Source of the DNA: Anaerotignum lactatifermentans
GTDB lineage: Bacteria; Bacillota; Clostridia; Lachnospirales; Anaerotignaceae
Assembly (NCBI RefSeq): GCF_016902535.1
Contig: NZ_JACSNY010000006.1
Span: forward strand, 62,001 to 126,000
Length of the DNA: 64,000 nt
Direction of reading: 5' to 3'
Below the pieces are notes generated by a model that saw only the letters and a program-made list of their open reading frames with translations, ran no database searches and had not been told where the DNA came from. The first letter of the stretch is position 1, and each line of letters starts with the position of its first letter. The position numbers and the translations under genes were made by a program. Shown piece after piece: positions 43,820 through 53,456 of this stretch.

Positions 43820-44655
43820 GGCTGGCAGTATTAAGCGGCAAAGGCGGCACCGGAAAAACCTTTGTTTCCGTCAATCTGGCCGCCGCGGCGAAAAAAGCCG
43901 TCTATATCGACTGCGATGTAGAGGAACCCAACGGCAGGTTATTTTTCCGGCCCCAGCAAGTTTCCTCCGCAGAGGTACATACCCTGCTGCCCGTCTTTGA
44001 CGGGAGTAAATGTGACGGCTGCAAAAAATGTGTGGAGTTCTGCCGCTTCCACGCTCTCGTTTATATCAAGGAAAAACCCATGATCTTCCCGGATGTCTGC
44101 CATTCCTGCGGCGGCTGCGCCCTGGTCTGCCCCCAGCAGGCCGTTTCAGAGGAAAAACGGTCCGTAGGCGTCATTGAGACGGGCGCCAGCGAAAATGTTG
44201 CCGTTGTGACGGGGATATTGAATATGGGAGAAGCCTCCGCAGTACCCGTGATCCGGGAGGCCCTGCGCAAAGGCTATGAAAATGAGGACCTGACAGTCAT
44301 CGACTGTCCTCCCGGCAGCAGCTGTTCCGTCATGGAAAGCGTTTCCGCCGCGGACTATGCCGTTTTTGTGGCGGAGCCTACGGCCTTTGGATTCCACAAT
44401 TTCCAGATGGTCTATGAATTGGTGCGGCTGCTGAAAAAGCCCTGCGGCGTCATCCTCAACAAAGCTGACGGGCCTTATCCTCCGCTGGAGGATTTCTGTA
44501 AAAAAGAAAATATCCCTCTGCTTCACGTTTTTCCTTTCTCAGAGGAACTGGCGGCGCTGGGCGCGGAAGGAAAAATCGCCGTGCGGGAAAATGAAACACT
44601 GAAACAAACCTTCCAGAATATACTCAAAAAGATCGGCGGTGAAGACAGTTTATGA
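43816..44655 (+). CDS. MinD-superfamily P-loop ATPase with inserted ferredoxin domain (1)
   Basis: A 279-residue ATPase of the MinD/Mrp group (COG1149 type). The deviant Walker A LSGKGGTGKT (about 6-15) has the signature lysine, YIDCDVEEPN follows, and LTVIDCPPGSS is the Walker B/switch II region. Between them lie two [4Fe-4S] motifs: C-x2-C-x2-C-x3-C in KCDGCKKCVEFCRF and CHSCGGCALVCP. This layout suggests ATP-dependent cluster or electron handling. Function unknown. Overlaps both neighbours by ATGA. Confidence 0.9.
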   Translation: MRLAVLSGKGGTGKTFVSVNLAAAAKKAVYIDCDVEEPNGRLFFRPQQVSSAEVHTLLPVFDGSKCDGCKKCVEFCRFHALVYIKEKPMIFPDVCHSCGGCALVCPQQAVSEEKRSVGVIETGASENVAVVTGILNMGEASAVPVIREALRKGYENEDLTVIDCPPGSSCSVMESVSAADYAVFVAEPTAFGFHNFQMVYELVRLLKKPCGVILNKADGPYPPLEDFCKKENIPLLHVFPFSEELAALGAEGKIAVRENETLKQTFQNILKKIGGEDSL

Positions 44656-45521
44656 AAAAATTACTGATTCTCAGCGGAAAAGGCGGCACCGGAAAAACCA
44701 CTACCACCGCTTCCTTTATCCGATTTTCCCAGGCGCAGGTCTTTGCTGACTGTGATGTGGACGCCCCCAATCTCCATCTTGTTTCCCATGTGGAGGGAAA
44801 CCCTGCCGTTTCCGATTATTACGGCTCTGAAAAGGCATGGATCGACCCCCAAAAATGTCTGGGCTGCGGCATCTGCGCCGACGCCTGCCGGTTCCATGCC
44901 ATCCATGAAACAGACGGCGTTTATCAGGCCGACGAATATGCCTGCGAGGGCTGCGGTGTCTGCACCGCGGTTTGTCCTTATGGGGCAGCCAGTCTGAAAG
45001 AGGACAAAGCCGGTTCTCTGTTTCTCTACGATGGCAATCCCGTATTTTCCAGCGCCAAGCTGAAAATGGGCAGAGGAAATTCCGGAAAACTGGTTTCCGC
45101 TGTGAAATCCGCCATGACAGAGGCGGCGCCTCCCGCGGAACTGGCCATTATCGATGGCTCGCCGGGGATCGGCTGTCCTGTCATCTCTTCCATCAGCGGC
45201 GTGGATCTGGTACTGATCGTAACGGAGCCATCCCTGTCGGGACTCCACGACTTAAAGCGCATTGTGGAGACGGCCTCTATTTTCCGGGCCAAAACAGCAG
45301 TCTGCGTCAATAAGTATGATCTCAGCCCGGAAAAAACGGCGGAGATCGAAGCCTACTGTCAGGAAGAAGAAATCCCCTTCCTGGGGCGGGTTCCCTATGA
45401 CCCCAGCGCATCCAGAGCCATCAATGAAGGCCTTCCTCTGTCGGAAATAGACTGCCCCGCCAGAGACGCGCTTTATGAAGTTTATCGCAAAACCATGTCC
45501 CTTTTGGACATCCAACCATAA
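44652..45521 (+). CDS. MinD-superfamily P-loop ATPase with inserted ferredoxin domain (2)
   Basis: A 289-residue paralogue of the preceding gene. Walker A is LSGKGGTGKTT, then FADCDVDAPN, two [4Fe-4S] motifs (KCLGCGICADACRF and CEGCGVCTAVCPYG), and AIIDGSPGIGC as switch II. The two ATPases are adjacent, of similar length and order, and probably form a heterodimer; that is inference. Their sequences are clearly diverged. Confidence 0.9.
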   Translation: MKKLLILSGKGGTGKTTTTASFIRFSQAQVFADCDVDAPNLHLVSHVEGNPAVSDYYGSEKAWIDPQKCLGCGICADACRFHAIHETDGVYQADEYACEGCGVCTAVCPYGAASLKEDKAGSLFLYDGNPVFSSAKLKMGRGNSGKLVSAVKSAMTEAAPPAELAIIDGSPGIGCPVISSISGVDLVLIVTEPSLSGLHDLKRIVETASIFRAKTAVCVNKYDLSPEKTAEIEAYCQEEEIPFLGRVPYDPSASRAINEGLPLSEIDCPARDALYEVYRKTMSLLDIQP

Positions 45522-45545
45522 TATATCAAAAAAGGAGAATGTCAT

Positions 45546-45905
45546 ATGAAAATCGCAGTAGCATCCATGGGTACAGAAGTAGCGGGCCATTTCGGTCATT
45601 GTGAGGCCTTCCGTATCTACGACACAGATCAGAACTCCATCCTTGCGGAAACCGTCGTTGCCAATCCCGGCCACAGACCCGGCTTCCTGCCAAATTTCCT
45701 GGGCGATATGGGCGTAAATGTCATTATTGCCGGCGGAATGGGCGGCGGCGCCATTGAAATCTTCAACGAAAGAAATATTGAAGTCATCGTCGGCGCGGAA
45801 GGCAACGCAAAAACCGCTGTGGAAAGCTATCTGAAAGGGGAACTTCATTCCACCGGTTCTGTTTGCCATGAGCACCAGCACGCGGGGGAATGCGGCAACC
45901 ACTGA
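45546..45905 (+). CDS. NifX-like protein with His/Cys-rich tail
   Basis: A 119-residue NifX-family protein, last of the four-gene operon. KIAVASMGTEVAGHFGHCEAFRIYD, FLGDMGVNVIIAGGMGGGAIEIF and NIEVIVGAEGNAKTAVESYLKGEL are family features. The tail CHEHQHAGECGNH could bind metal. AAAAGGAGAATG precedes the ATG. A strong terminator follows. Confidence 0.87.
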   Translation: MKIAVASMGTEVAGHFGHCEAFRIYDTDQNSILAETVVANPGHRPGFLPNFLGDMGVNVIIAGGMGGGAIEIFNERNIEVIVGAEGNAKTAVESYLKGELHSTGSVCHEHQHAGECGNH

Positions 45906-45919
45906 TTCTTTCAGCAACA

Positions 45920-45967
45920 AAAACCGAAGGGGTTTCCCTTTCCGGGTATCCCTTCGGTTTTCTTTTT
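45920..45967 (+). terminator. Terminator of the NifX/Fe-S ATPase operon
   Basis: AAAACCGAAGGG / CCCTTCGGTTTT, a 12-bp perfect stem with an 18-nt loop, followed by CTTTTTCTC. Confidence 0.88.
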
Positions 45968-46250
45968 CTCTTTGTAATACCCTTCCTATGCCTGTCTTTG
46001 TGGGTCAATCCCGCCGTTTTCACATGAAAAACCAAAAAAACTACATGATTATACCAAAAATTATCCGGCATATCCTTCCGGAAACGTACATTCTCTTTGT
46101 TGAAAAAAGTATCTCTTCTGTTTCATTCCTGTATTTCTCCGTTATCCTGTATACGGGATACAATACTTCACCGCTTCCGTTCCGGCTCTTTTCTTCTGTT
46201 TTCCATGTTTTTTCAGAATGAATAAATATTCTCAATGTACCCGCAAACTC
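45968..46250. other. Gene-free interval before the GGDEF-EAL promoter
   Basis: About 280 bp with no supported gene. It contains an 18-bp near-palindrome TATCCTGTATACGGGATA (46143-46160, one mismatched pair). Nothing else was recognised. Confidence 0.4.
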
Positions 46251-46279
46251 TTGTTTTTTTCCAAATACAATGCTATATT
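46251..46279 (+). promoter_or_regulatory. Promoter of the GGDEF-EAL / CheB-CheR operon
   Basis: TTGTTT (46251-46256), 17 bp, TATATT (46274-46279) preceded by TGC, an extended -10. Confidence 0.55.
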
Positions 46280-46285
46280 ATAGAT

Positions 46286-46530
46286 GTATTTTTATCGCCA
46301 AAATTTGACGCGCGGCAAAAAACAGAATGCGCTCAGTACAGAAAAACAAGGACACCGGAAACGGCCTCCCTCGATTCTTCTTTTTTGGGGATGCGGCTTT
46401 TTCTTTTTGTGCCAAAAAAATTTTCTGCCGTTTGCCGCGGCGCATACACATTTTTTCCGGTTCGACAGCATCAGCGTCATCAGGGGCATAGCCGGAAAAA
46501 CCATTGATCCACTGGGGAGGGAAACAATCT
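46286..46530 (+). promoter_or_regulatory. Long 5' leader of the GGDEF-EAL gene
   Basis: About 245 nt. CGCGGCAAA (46311-46319) is a perfect complement of TTTGCCGCG (46431-46439), so a long-range stem is possible. The conserved GACGCAAAGC and GCAAACC cores of c-di-GMP-I aptamers are absent. Confidence 0.35.
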
Positions 46531-49500
46531 ATGACAGAGAACAATCAGATAAAACCCATCTCCCCTGCTCTGCGGCACCAGTTTGAAGAGCTTCGGGAGA
46601 GGGCATCCAAAGACGCGCTTTCCGGCCTTCTGAATCGCGGCACCATGGAAACATATATCCAGCAAAGACTCAGCAGCATGAAACAAGGCGACGTCTGCGC
46701 GTTGTTTATCATTGATATGGATAATTTCAAACAGGTCAATGACACATTGGGACATCAGGCCGGCGATGAGGCCATTCGCCGCTCCGCGCGGATTCTTTCC
46801 AGTCTGTTTCGGGCCAAGGATATTGTTGGCCGTCTGGGCGGCGATGAATTTATTGTTTTTTTGTCTGGTCAATTCTCTGAAAAACTGGTCCGCAAAAAAG
46901 CGCAGGAGATCTGCGAGCAGATGCAGATGGTATTGGGCGGCACCCCCAGTGTCACTCTGACGGCCAGTGTAGGAGGATATATTGCTTCCGGCAGCGGTCT
47001 GCATTTTGACAATCTCTATCAATCGGCGGACCTGGCTCTGTATAAAGCCAAAAAAAATGGAAAAAACTGCTTTTTTATCAAATACGGCGCCACAGTCTCC
47101 GCAAGTGCCGCAGAGGATCACCTTCCTGTCAATACCATTTCCCTCAGCAGTCTGCTGGAGCATATGGACAGCGGTGTAGCTTTGGTGGAAATGGGCGAAG
47201 CACCCCAGCTGATATATGTCAGTCCCAGCTTCTGCCGGATTTTGGGCGCAGACCCCCAGAATTATCTTCTGCCCCAGCCCCTTTCTTCTCTGGTGCATCC
47301 CGATGACTGGGTGGCTCTGGAGCAGGCGCTGCGCGACGGAGTTATGAAAAACATTTCCACGGAATATACCAACCGTGTTTCCGCTGACGGCGAAACATGG
47401 CTGTGGTGGCATGTTCGCGCCACAAAAATCGACTATAACAATCCCTATCCCGTTTTGCTGGTCACGGCAACGGATATCTCCAGTTTCAAAGAAAACGAAC
47501 AGCGACTGCAGGCTGTCAACGAACGGCTGCAAAGCGCTTTTGAACAGACGACCCAGGGAATGTGGGAGGTAAATTTGACTTCCCGCACCGTAACGCTCTT
47601 TGGATACTTCCACGCAGACGATCCCTCCCAGGTCATGCAGGAGCCCTTCCCTGATTTTCTTATCACCAACGGCGTGGTTCATCCCAACTCCGTACCTCGT
47701 TTTCAGGAATTCGCGGAGGATTTGCTCAACGGCAGAACACAGGGCTATGGCAATTTTATTTTACAGTATCAGGATACGGACTGTTATGGATGGGCAGCCC
47801 TTTCCTACCGTATGCTCTATGATGACGCGGGCCGGGCTGTAAAAGCTGTCGGCATCATCGAAAAACTGCCCACGGAATTCGCCGGTCAGGAACCCAAAAC
47901 AAACCTGTCCCTCTTCTTTCCCGCCGCCTTATCTCCTTATATGATCTCAGGATTACAGGCTAATCTGACCATGGATACGGTCCAGGAATTCTGGCTGGAG
48001 GGAAAAGACCTTACGGCACAGGCAATGGAACACAACTGCAGCGATCTTCTGCGTAAAGGCGAAGAAAAGATTTTCCGCAGTGATGACAAACAGGCGCTGT
48101 CCCGATTTTTTAACAAAGAACAGCTCATCGCCCTGTATGGCCAGAAGGAGCAGTGGATCAGTCTGAAATACAGAAGGATAGACGGCGGCGGCAATATCCG
48201 CTGGGTAAATCACATCATCCATCTGTTTCAGGACCCCCTGACCCATGACATCTATTTATTTGCCTGCCTTATGCAGTACGACCAGCGCAACCACTGGGAA
48301 ACAGAGCTGGGGATCAATCCGGTATATGACCAGATCACCGGTTTGTATGACCGGGCTACGACCCGGGCCATGATCGAATTTCAAATCCGCAAAGGCGGAA
48401 CCTATCCCTGCGCCATGGCAATGATCCAGCTGGGCGGAATGGAGCAGCTTTACACAGAACACGGCTCCGCCATGAATCAGCTGCGTCATGACCTGACGGT
48501 GGCCCTTTCCTCCGCATTGGGTCCTGCCTGTATCGTCGGGCAGTACAGCCGATCTCAGCTGCTGGTATTTTTCCCGGCTATGACTTCTCCGGAAATCATA
48601 AAACAGCAGCTGGAGGATGCGTTCTCCTTCGTACGTATGGCTCTGGCAGACAAAGAGGATCTGCGGTCCATGCGCTTTGTCGCAGGCATCGTCTGCGCCT
48701 CCATGGAAAAAGCAGACTATCCCGCTATGGTAACACAGGCAATTCAGCTTTGCCAGCTTTGGCATAATATGGCATCGGATACAGTCACATTTTCTCAGGA
48801 AAATGACGACTGGGGATGGAATGAGCTTCAATTCTCCTCCAAAGACGATCAGGTAACTCTGGGACGGACAGAAATGGACCGCCCCCTTTCCGAACCGGAA
48901 AAGGATGTGGCCCTGCAATGTGTTTCCGCCATGCTTACCTCTAACTCTTTGGAATCCTCTATCCACAGTGTCCTGAATTATATTGGCAACTACTATCAGG
49001 CGGATCGGGTCTATGTTCTGGCACTGGCGGAAAACCGCCATGTAGTTACGATGCCCTTTGAATGGACCAGCCCCAGAAAGCCCAGTATCCAACAGGCTGT
49101 TTCCGGCATGCTTGTGGAACGTTTTCCTATTTTAAAACGGTGTCTGGAGGAGCGTCTGCCGCTTTTCCTTACCAGAAGCACGCCGCTTTCATCCAGAAAC
49201 GCCTCTTCCACTTTGAATGAATGGCATTTTACAGTTCTTCCTTTTTTGGAAAAGGATGTGGTAATCGGCTTTTTATGTATTGAAAATCCTAAAGTACATC
49301 CTATGGATGCCGCACTGTTCACCACCCTGATCCCTTACATCGTAGGAGAACAGAATCGCTTCCATACAAGGATACAGATACCGGGAGACGCTTCCAGTGT
49401 ATTTTTAAGCGAAATGCCTAATCTGCAGGCGTATATGAATGTGATCTACTCCCTGAATTCAGACAGTTATAGTTCTTTGGGCGCCATTTGTCTGGACATT

Positions 49501-50628
49501 CCTAATTTGTCCTCCATCAACAGCACCCAGGGATTTGAATATGGCAGCAAATTGCTGTGGTACGTTTCCAAAACGCTGGCGGATATCTTTGGTCATTCCT
49601 TTATTTTCCGTACCTGGGACGCGGAATTTGTAGCCCTGTGCCCGGATATTACCAGACAGGTCTTCCTCGGTCGTTGCACCCGTCTGCGCTCCGCTTTGCA
49701 GCGGCGTTATCCCAAGGATCTGCGGATCGGACACAGTTGGTCTGACGGCATCTTCGACGGAAAGACGCTGGTCAACGAAGCACGGGCCATTATGCGCTGC
49801 GCGCCTGTGGAAGACACGCCAAAGCTGCGCTCGGCCCTTCTTCAGGAAGGGCTGGAAAACGTAGCGGACGCGGTGCGCCTGGGCCGCTTTACTATTTTTC
49901 TCCAGCCTAAGATTCATATGATTACAGGTGAGCTCCTGGGAGCGGAAGCGCTGGTGCGTGGACTGGATGAAGCGGGCAATCTGATTACCCCGGACCGCTT
50001 TATCGGGGAAATGGAGAAAAACGGCGATATCCGCGCGCTGGATCTTTTCGTACTGAATCAGACACTATCCACCATGGACCGCTGGAGAAGAGAAGGACGT
50101 CCCGCCACACGGATCTCCGTCAATTTTTCCCGCTTCACCCTTTTCGATCCTACCGTTCTGGCCTCTGTGCTGGCTATCCAGAGCCGGTACACCCAGCTGC
50201 CGCAGGATCTGCTGGAACTGGAAGTCACAGAACACGGGATCAACGTGGAAAGCCAGTCTCTGTCGGATATCATAGACCGCTTCCGTGAGCTTGGCATCCG
50301 TTTTGCCTTGGATGACTTCGGTTCCGCATACTCTAATCTTTCTATCTTTACTAACGTAAAATTCGATTGCGTAAAACTGGACCGCAGCCTGATCTCTCAG
50401 CTGGCGGATAACCCCCGCGGCCGGATGCTGGTCAGAGACCTGGTAGATATCTGCCACAGCAGCAATATGCTTTGTGTGGCCGAAGGTGTGGAAACACAGG
50501 CCCAGATCTCCATTTTGACTGACGCGGGCTGTGCCTGTGCCCAGGGCTTTTTCTTTGACCGGCCCATGCCGGTGCAGCAATTTGAAGAAAAATATCTCCG
50601 CCCCATCCAAAAGGATCGCGGCATTTGA
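46531..50628 (+). CDS. Large cytosolic GGDEF-PAS-GAF-EAL c-di-GMP signalling protein
   Basis: A 1365-residue protein with no membrane segment. An N-terminal GGDEF domain (about 20-190) is intact: RLGGDEF at 101-107 and an I-site R94xxD97 five residues before it, so it may be a product-inhibited diguanylate cyclase. PAS-like domains follow (about 205-325 and 335-450), then a degenerate GGDEF-like region (about 600-760), a GAF-like region (about 795-950), a second degenerate GGDEF-like domain, and a C-terminal EAL domain. The EAL domain keeps EALVR (Glu1139), NFSRF, ELEVTEHG, ALDDFGSAYSN, VKLDRSL and AEGVETQ, so it may be active. GGGAGGG precedes ATG 46531. It is followed 20 nt later by a CheB-CheR gene. 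Confidence 0.92.
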   Translation: MTENNQIKPISPALRHQFEELRERASKDALSGLLNRGTMETYIQQRLSSMKQGDVCALFIIDMDNFKQVNDTLGHQAGDEAIRRSARILSSLFRAKDIVGRLGGDEFIVFLSGQFSEKLVRKKAQEICEQMQMVLGGTPSVTLTASVGGYIASGSGLHFDNLYQSADLALYKAKKNGKNCFFIKYGATVSASAAEDHLPVNTISLSSLLEHMDSGVALVEMGEAPQLIYVSPSFCRILGADPQNYLLPQPLSSLVHPDDWVALEQALRDGVMKNISTEYTNRVSADGETWLWWHVRATKIDYNNPYPVLLVTATDISSFKENEQRLQAVNERLQSAFEQTTQGMWEVNLTSRTVTLFGYFHADDPSQVMQEPFPDFLITNGVVHPNSVPRFQEFAEDLLNGRTQGYGNFILQYQDTDCYGWAALSYRMLYDDAGRAVKAVGIIEKLPTEFAGQEPKTNLSLFFPAALSPYMISGLQANLTMDTVQEFWLEGKDLTAQAMEHNCSDLLRKGEEKIFRSDDKQALSRFFNKEQLIALYGQKEQWISLKYRRIDGGGNIRWVNHIIHLFQDPLTHDIYLFACLMQYDQRNHWETELGINPVYDQITGLYDRATTRAMIEFQIRKGGTYPCAMAMIQLGGMEQLYTEHGSAMNQLRHDLTVALSSALGPACIVGQYSRSQLLVFFPAMTSPEIIKQQLEDAFSFVRMALADKEDLRSMRFVAGIVCASMEKADYPAMVTQAIQLCQLWHNMASDTVTFSQENDDWGWNELQFSSKDDQVTLGRTEMDRPLSEPEKDVALQCVSAMLTSNSLESSIHSVLNYIGNYYQADRVYVLALAENRHVVTMPFEWTSPRKPSIQQAVSGMLVERFPILKRCLEERLPLFLTRSTPLSSRNASSTLNEWHFTVLPFLEKDVVIGFLCIENPKVHPMDAALFTTLIPYIVGEQNRFHTRIQIPGDASSVFLSEMPNLQAYMNVIYSLNSDSYSSLGAICLDIPNLSSINSTQGFEYGSKLLWYVSKTLADIFGHSFIFRTWDAEFVALCPDITRQVFLGRCTRLRSALQRRYPKDLRIGHSWSDGIFDGKTLVNEARAIMRCAPVEDTPKLRSALLQEGLENVADAVRLGRFTIFLQPKIHMITGELLGAEALVRGLDEAGNLITPDRFIGEMEKNGDIRALDLFVLNQTLSTMDRWRREGRPATRISVNFSRFTLFDPTVLASVLAIQSRYTQLPQDLLELEVTEHGINVESQSLSDIIDRFRELGIRFALDDFGSAYSNLSIFTNVKFDCVKLDRSLISQLADNPRGRMLVRDLVDICHSSNMLCVAEGVETQAQISILTDAGCACAQGFFFDRPMPVQQFEEKYLRPIQKDRGI

Positions 50629-50648
50629 TTTGGTTAGGAGGCTTATCT

Positions 50649-53192
50649 ATGACAAAGGAAAAAGAACCCCAGAACGAAAAAAAACGAACCCAGGAGCCGC
50701 TGATTATTGGTATCGGCGCCTCTGCCGGCGGTGTGGAAGCGCTGCAGCAGTTTTTCAGCTGTATGCCTAATCACAGCGGGCTGTCTTTTGTAGTCGTTCA
50801 GCATCTGTCTCCCAACTACAAAAGCCTTATGGCGGATATTCTGGGCAAGCATACGGAAATGGCTGTAATACAGGCCGCCAATGAAATGCAGGTAGAGGCG
50901 GATACGGTTTATCTGATCCCTCCCAAAAAATTTATGACCATACAGGATGGAAAGCTGATTCTGGCGGACTATGCCGCCGGCAGCCTAAATCATCCTATTG
51001 ATATGTTCTTTACTTCTCTGGCCAAAGAAAAACGGGAGCATGCCATCGTCGCTGTGCTTTCCGGTACCGGTTCCGACGGAACCAATGGTGTCAAAGCGGT
51101 CAAGGAATACGGTGGTCTGGTCATTGCTCAGGACCCGGATACAGCCAAGTTCGATGGTATGCCCAAAAGCGTCATCCAGACGGGACTGGCGGACTTCATC
51201 CTCTCTCCCGAGGAAGCGGCGGATGAGATTCTCAATTTTTCCCAGACTCCCCTGCTGCTGCGCACACCCAGAATCGACGGTCCCGCTGACGAAGAGGCAA
51301 TCTTCTCCGAAGAAGAAACCCTCTCCCATATTTACATCATATTGAAAAACGCCAGCGGAATTGACTTTACCTATTACAAGCGTTCCACCATTCTGCGGCG
51401 CATTGAGCGGCGGATGCTGGTCACTCATACCGCTACACTGGCGGAGTTTGCCAGATTGCTGGGAAATAACAATGACGAGGTCAATATCCTCATCAAAGAG
51501 ATCCTGATCGGCGTAACAAACTTTTTCCGTGACGCGCCTTTCTTTGAAAAACTGAAATACAACGCGATTTACAAAATCATCGAACGCACCCGGGAGGATG
51601 AGCCCATCCGGGTATGGAGCGTTGGCTGTTCCACCGGGGAAGAGGCTTACTCCATCGCCATTCTCTTCCAGGAAGCACTGGAAGAGCTTCAGGTAAAGCG
51701 GGATATCAAGATCTTTGCCACAGACGTGGATAGCCGTGCCATCGAGCAGGCCAGCAAAGGCATCTATTCGGAAAATATTATTGATGATATTACACCGGAC
51801 CGTCTTTCCCGGTTCTTTATCAAGCAGAACGATCAATACCATATCTCCAAACAGATCCGCAGGATGATCGTATTTGCTCCCCACAATATGTTCTCCGATC
51901 CCCCCTTTGGCAAGCTGGATATGATTAGCTGCCGAAACGTGATGATCTATTTCCAGCCGGTACTGCGCCGGGGATTATTTGCTATTTTCCACTCCGCTTT
52001 GAAAAACAACGGCTATCTCTTTTTAGGGAAAAGCGAAACTGCCAGCGAATACGCTAATTTATTCAAACCCATCTGCGGACCGGAAAAAATATATCTTCAC
52101 AAAGGCGAGGGCAAGGTGGAGGATCTGACGCCGCCCACCTTCAATATCCCTAATATTCAGGCTATTTCCATGCGCAGTTCCTATTCCATGGGCAGTCCCC
52201 AGGAAGACCGGAATAAGGAAATCGCCTACACCAAATTCCTGGAAGCCTTTCTGCCGGCATCCGTTGTACTGGATGAAAATGATTGTGTAGTCCATTTCTT
52301 CGGAAATTATGCCGATTACTTTACCCTGGCTCCCGGAAAGGCAACCCTGAATTTCTTCAGTATGCTCAATAAGGATCTGACGCTGGTAGCCTCTACGGCG
52401 CTGAGCCGGTGCCATGTGGAAAAAATCCCAGTGACCTATACGGATATTGCCGTAGACTGTCCTTCCGGTCGGAAAATCATTGATCTGATGGTTCAGCCCA
52501 TCCCCGCCGCCCCCGGCGAGGAAAGCACACTGACAGCGGTACTGTTCCTGGAGCGGCGGCATCCGGAAACGGAAGGCATTACAGAAAAATATGAGATCGA
52601 CGCCACCGCCGCCCGGCGTATCGCCGATCTGGAACGGGAATTCCAGGTATCCCAGAGAGACCTGCGCGCTACCATCCAGCGTCTGGAAACCGTCAACGGC
52701 GAATTGCAGGCCGCCAACGAAGAACTGCTGACAGCAAATGAAGAACTGCAAAGCTCCACAGAAGAACTGCAGTCCGTCAACGAAGAGCTTTATACCGTCA
52801 ATACAGAGCATCAGCTGAAGCTGGACGAGCTGACTATGATGACAAACGACCTGTCTAACTTCCTGTCTTCCACAATGATCGGCATCCTTTTTGTAGACAG
52901 CAAGCTGAATATCCGTAAATTTACCGAATACGTGGGACGGGAATTCCAGCTGATGGAACACGATATTGGCCGGCCCATCCAGATTTTCGCCCATAGCTTC
53001 CCTGATGAGGAAATCGAGCGGGACGCCAATACAGTACTGAAGGATCTTGTTTCCATCGACCGGGAAGTAACGGCTCTCAACGGCCGGTGCTATACACTGC
53101 GTATCGCCCCTTACCGCACCACGGAAAACAGCATCCGCGGTCTGGTCATTACCATCATTGACAGTCTGGGCACAGCACCAAAAAACAAATAA
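50649..53192 (+). CDS. CheB-CheR fusion with C-terminal coiled coil and PAS domain
   Basis: An 847-residue protein joining both receptor-modification activities. CheB methylesterase (about 15-200) has Ser25 in GASAGG, His52 in QHLSP and Asp143 in GTGSDG. CheR methyltransferase (about 220-470) has the SAM loop VGCSTGEEAYS and CRNVMIYF. A PAS-like segment, a long coiled coil (about 650-735, ANEELLTANEELQSSTEELQ) and a PAS domain (about 740-840) follow. There is no kinase domain and no response-regulator domain. No chemotaxis gene is nearby, so its targets are unknown. TAGGAGG precedes ATG 50649. Confidence 0.92.
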   Translation: MTKEKEPQNEKKRTQEPLIIGIGASAGGVEALQQFFSCMPNHSGLSFVVVQHLSPNYKSLMADILGKHTEMAVIQAANEMQVEADTVYLIPPKKFMTIQDGKLILADYAAGSLNHPIDMFFTSLAKEKREHAIVAVLSGTGSDGTNGVKAVKEYGGLVIAQDPDTAKFDGMPKSVIQTGLADFILSPEEAADEILNFSQTPLLLRTPRIDGPADEEAIFSEEETLSHIYIILKNASGIDFTYYKRSTILRRIERRMLVTHTATLAEFARLLGNNNDEVNILIKEILIGVTNFFRDAPFFEKLKYNAIYKIIERTREDEPIRVWSVGCSTGEEAYSIAILFQEALEELQVKRDIKIFATDVDSRAIEQASKGIYSENIIDDITPDRLSRFFIKQNDQYHISKQIRRMIVFAPHNMFSDPPFGKLDMISCRNVMIYFQPVLRRGLFAIFHSALKNNGYLFLGKSETASEYANLFKPICGPEKIYLHKGEGKVEDLTPPTFNIPNIQAISMRSSYSMGSPQEDRNKEIAYTKFLEAFLPASVVLDENDCVVHFFGNYADYFTLAPGKATLNFFSMLNKDLTLVASTALSRCHVEKIPVTYTDIAVDCPSGRKIIDLMVQPIPAAPGEESTLTAVLFLERRHPETEGITEKYEIDATAARRIADLEREFQVSQRDLRATIQRLETVNGELQAANEELLTANEELQSSTEELQSVNEELYTVNTEHQLKLDELTMMTNDLSNFLSSTMIGILFVDSKLNIRKFTEYVGREFQLMEHDIGRPIQIFAHSFPDEEIERDANTVLKDLVSIDREVTALNGRCYTLRIAPYRTTENSIRGLVITIIDSLGTAPKNK

Positions 53193-53244
53193 AATCCTAT
53201 AAAAAATAGGACGCGGTGCGTCAGCCCCATCTTCAGAAGAGAAC

Positions 53245-53292
53245 AAAAAATGCCGGAATCCTTTTTATTACAAGGATTCCGGCATTTTTTAC
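53245..53292. terminator. Terminator of the GGDEF-EAL / CheB-CheR operon
   Basis: AAAAATGCCGGAATCCTT / AAGGATTCCGGCATTTTT, a perfect 18-bp stem with an 8-nt loop, ending in T on both strands. Confidence 0.92.
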
Positions 53293-53382
53293 TGGAGCCG
53301 TTTTCTTATGGGGAACCTGCTTTCACACACCGCTTTTTTATATCCCCACCGCCGCCCGTTCCCTGATAAAAACTCTATCCCA

Positions 53383-53414
53383 TAAAAAGGGCAGTGAGAA
53401 TAAATCTCACTGCC
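53383..53414 (-). terminator. Terminator of the giant SLH protein gene
   Basis: Minus strand: GGCAGTGAGA / TCTCACTGCC, a 10-bp perfect stem, then CTTTTTATG. Confidence 0.85.
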
Positions 53415-53456
53415 TTAAACATCTTTTTTGCATAAGCCTCTTTAGGAACTAAGCTT

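Noticed and set aside
46143-46160. Near-palindrome TATCCTGTATACGGGATA
   Set aside because: No promoter or gene start is positioned to use it; kept only as a note in the interval entry.
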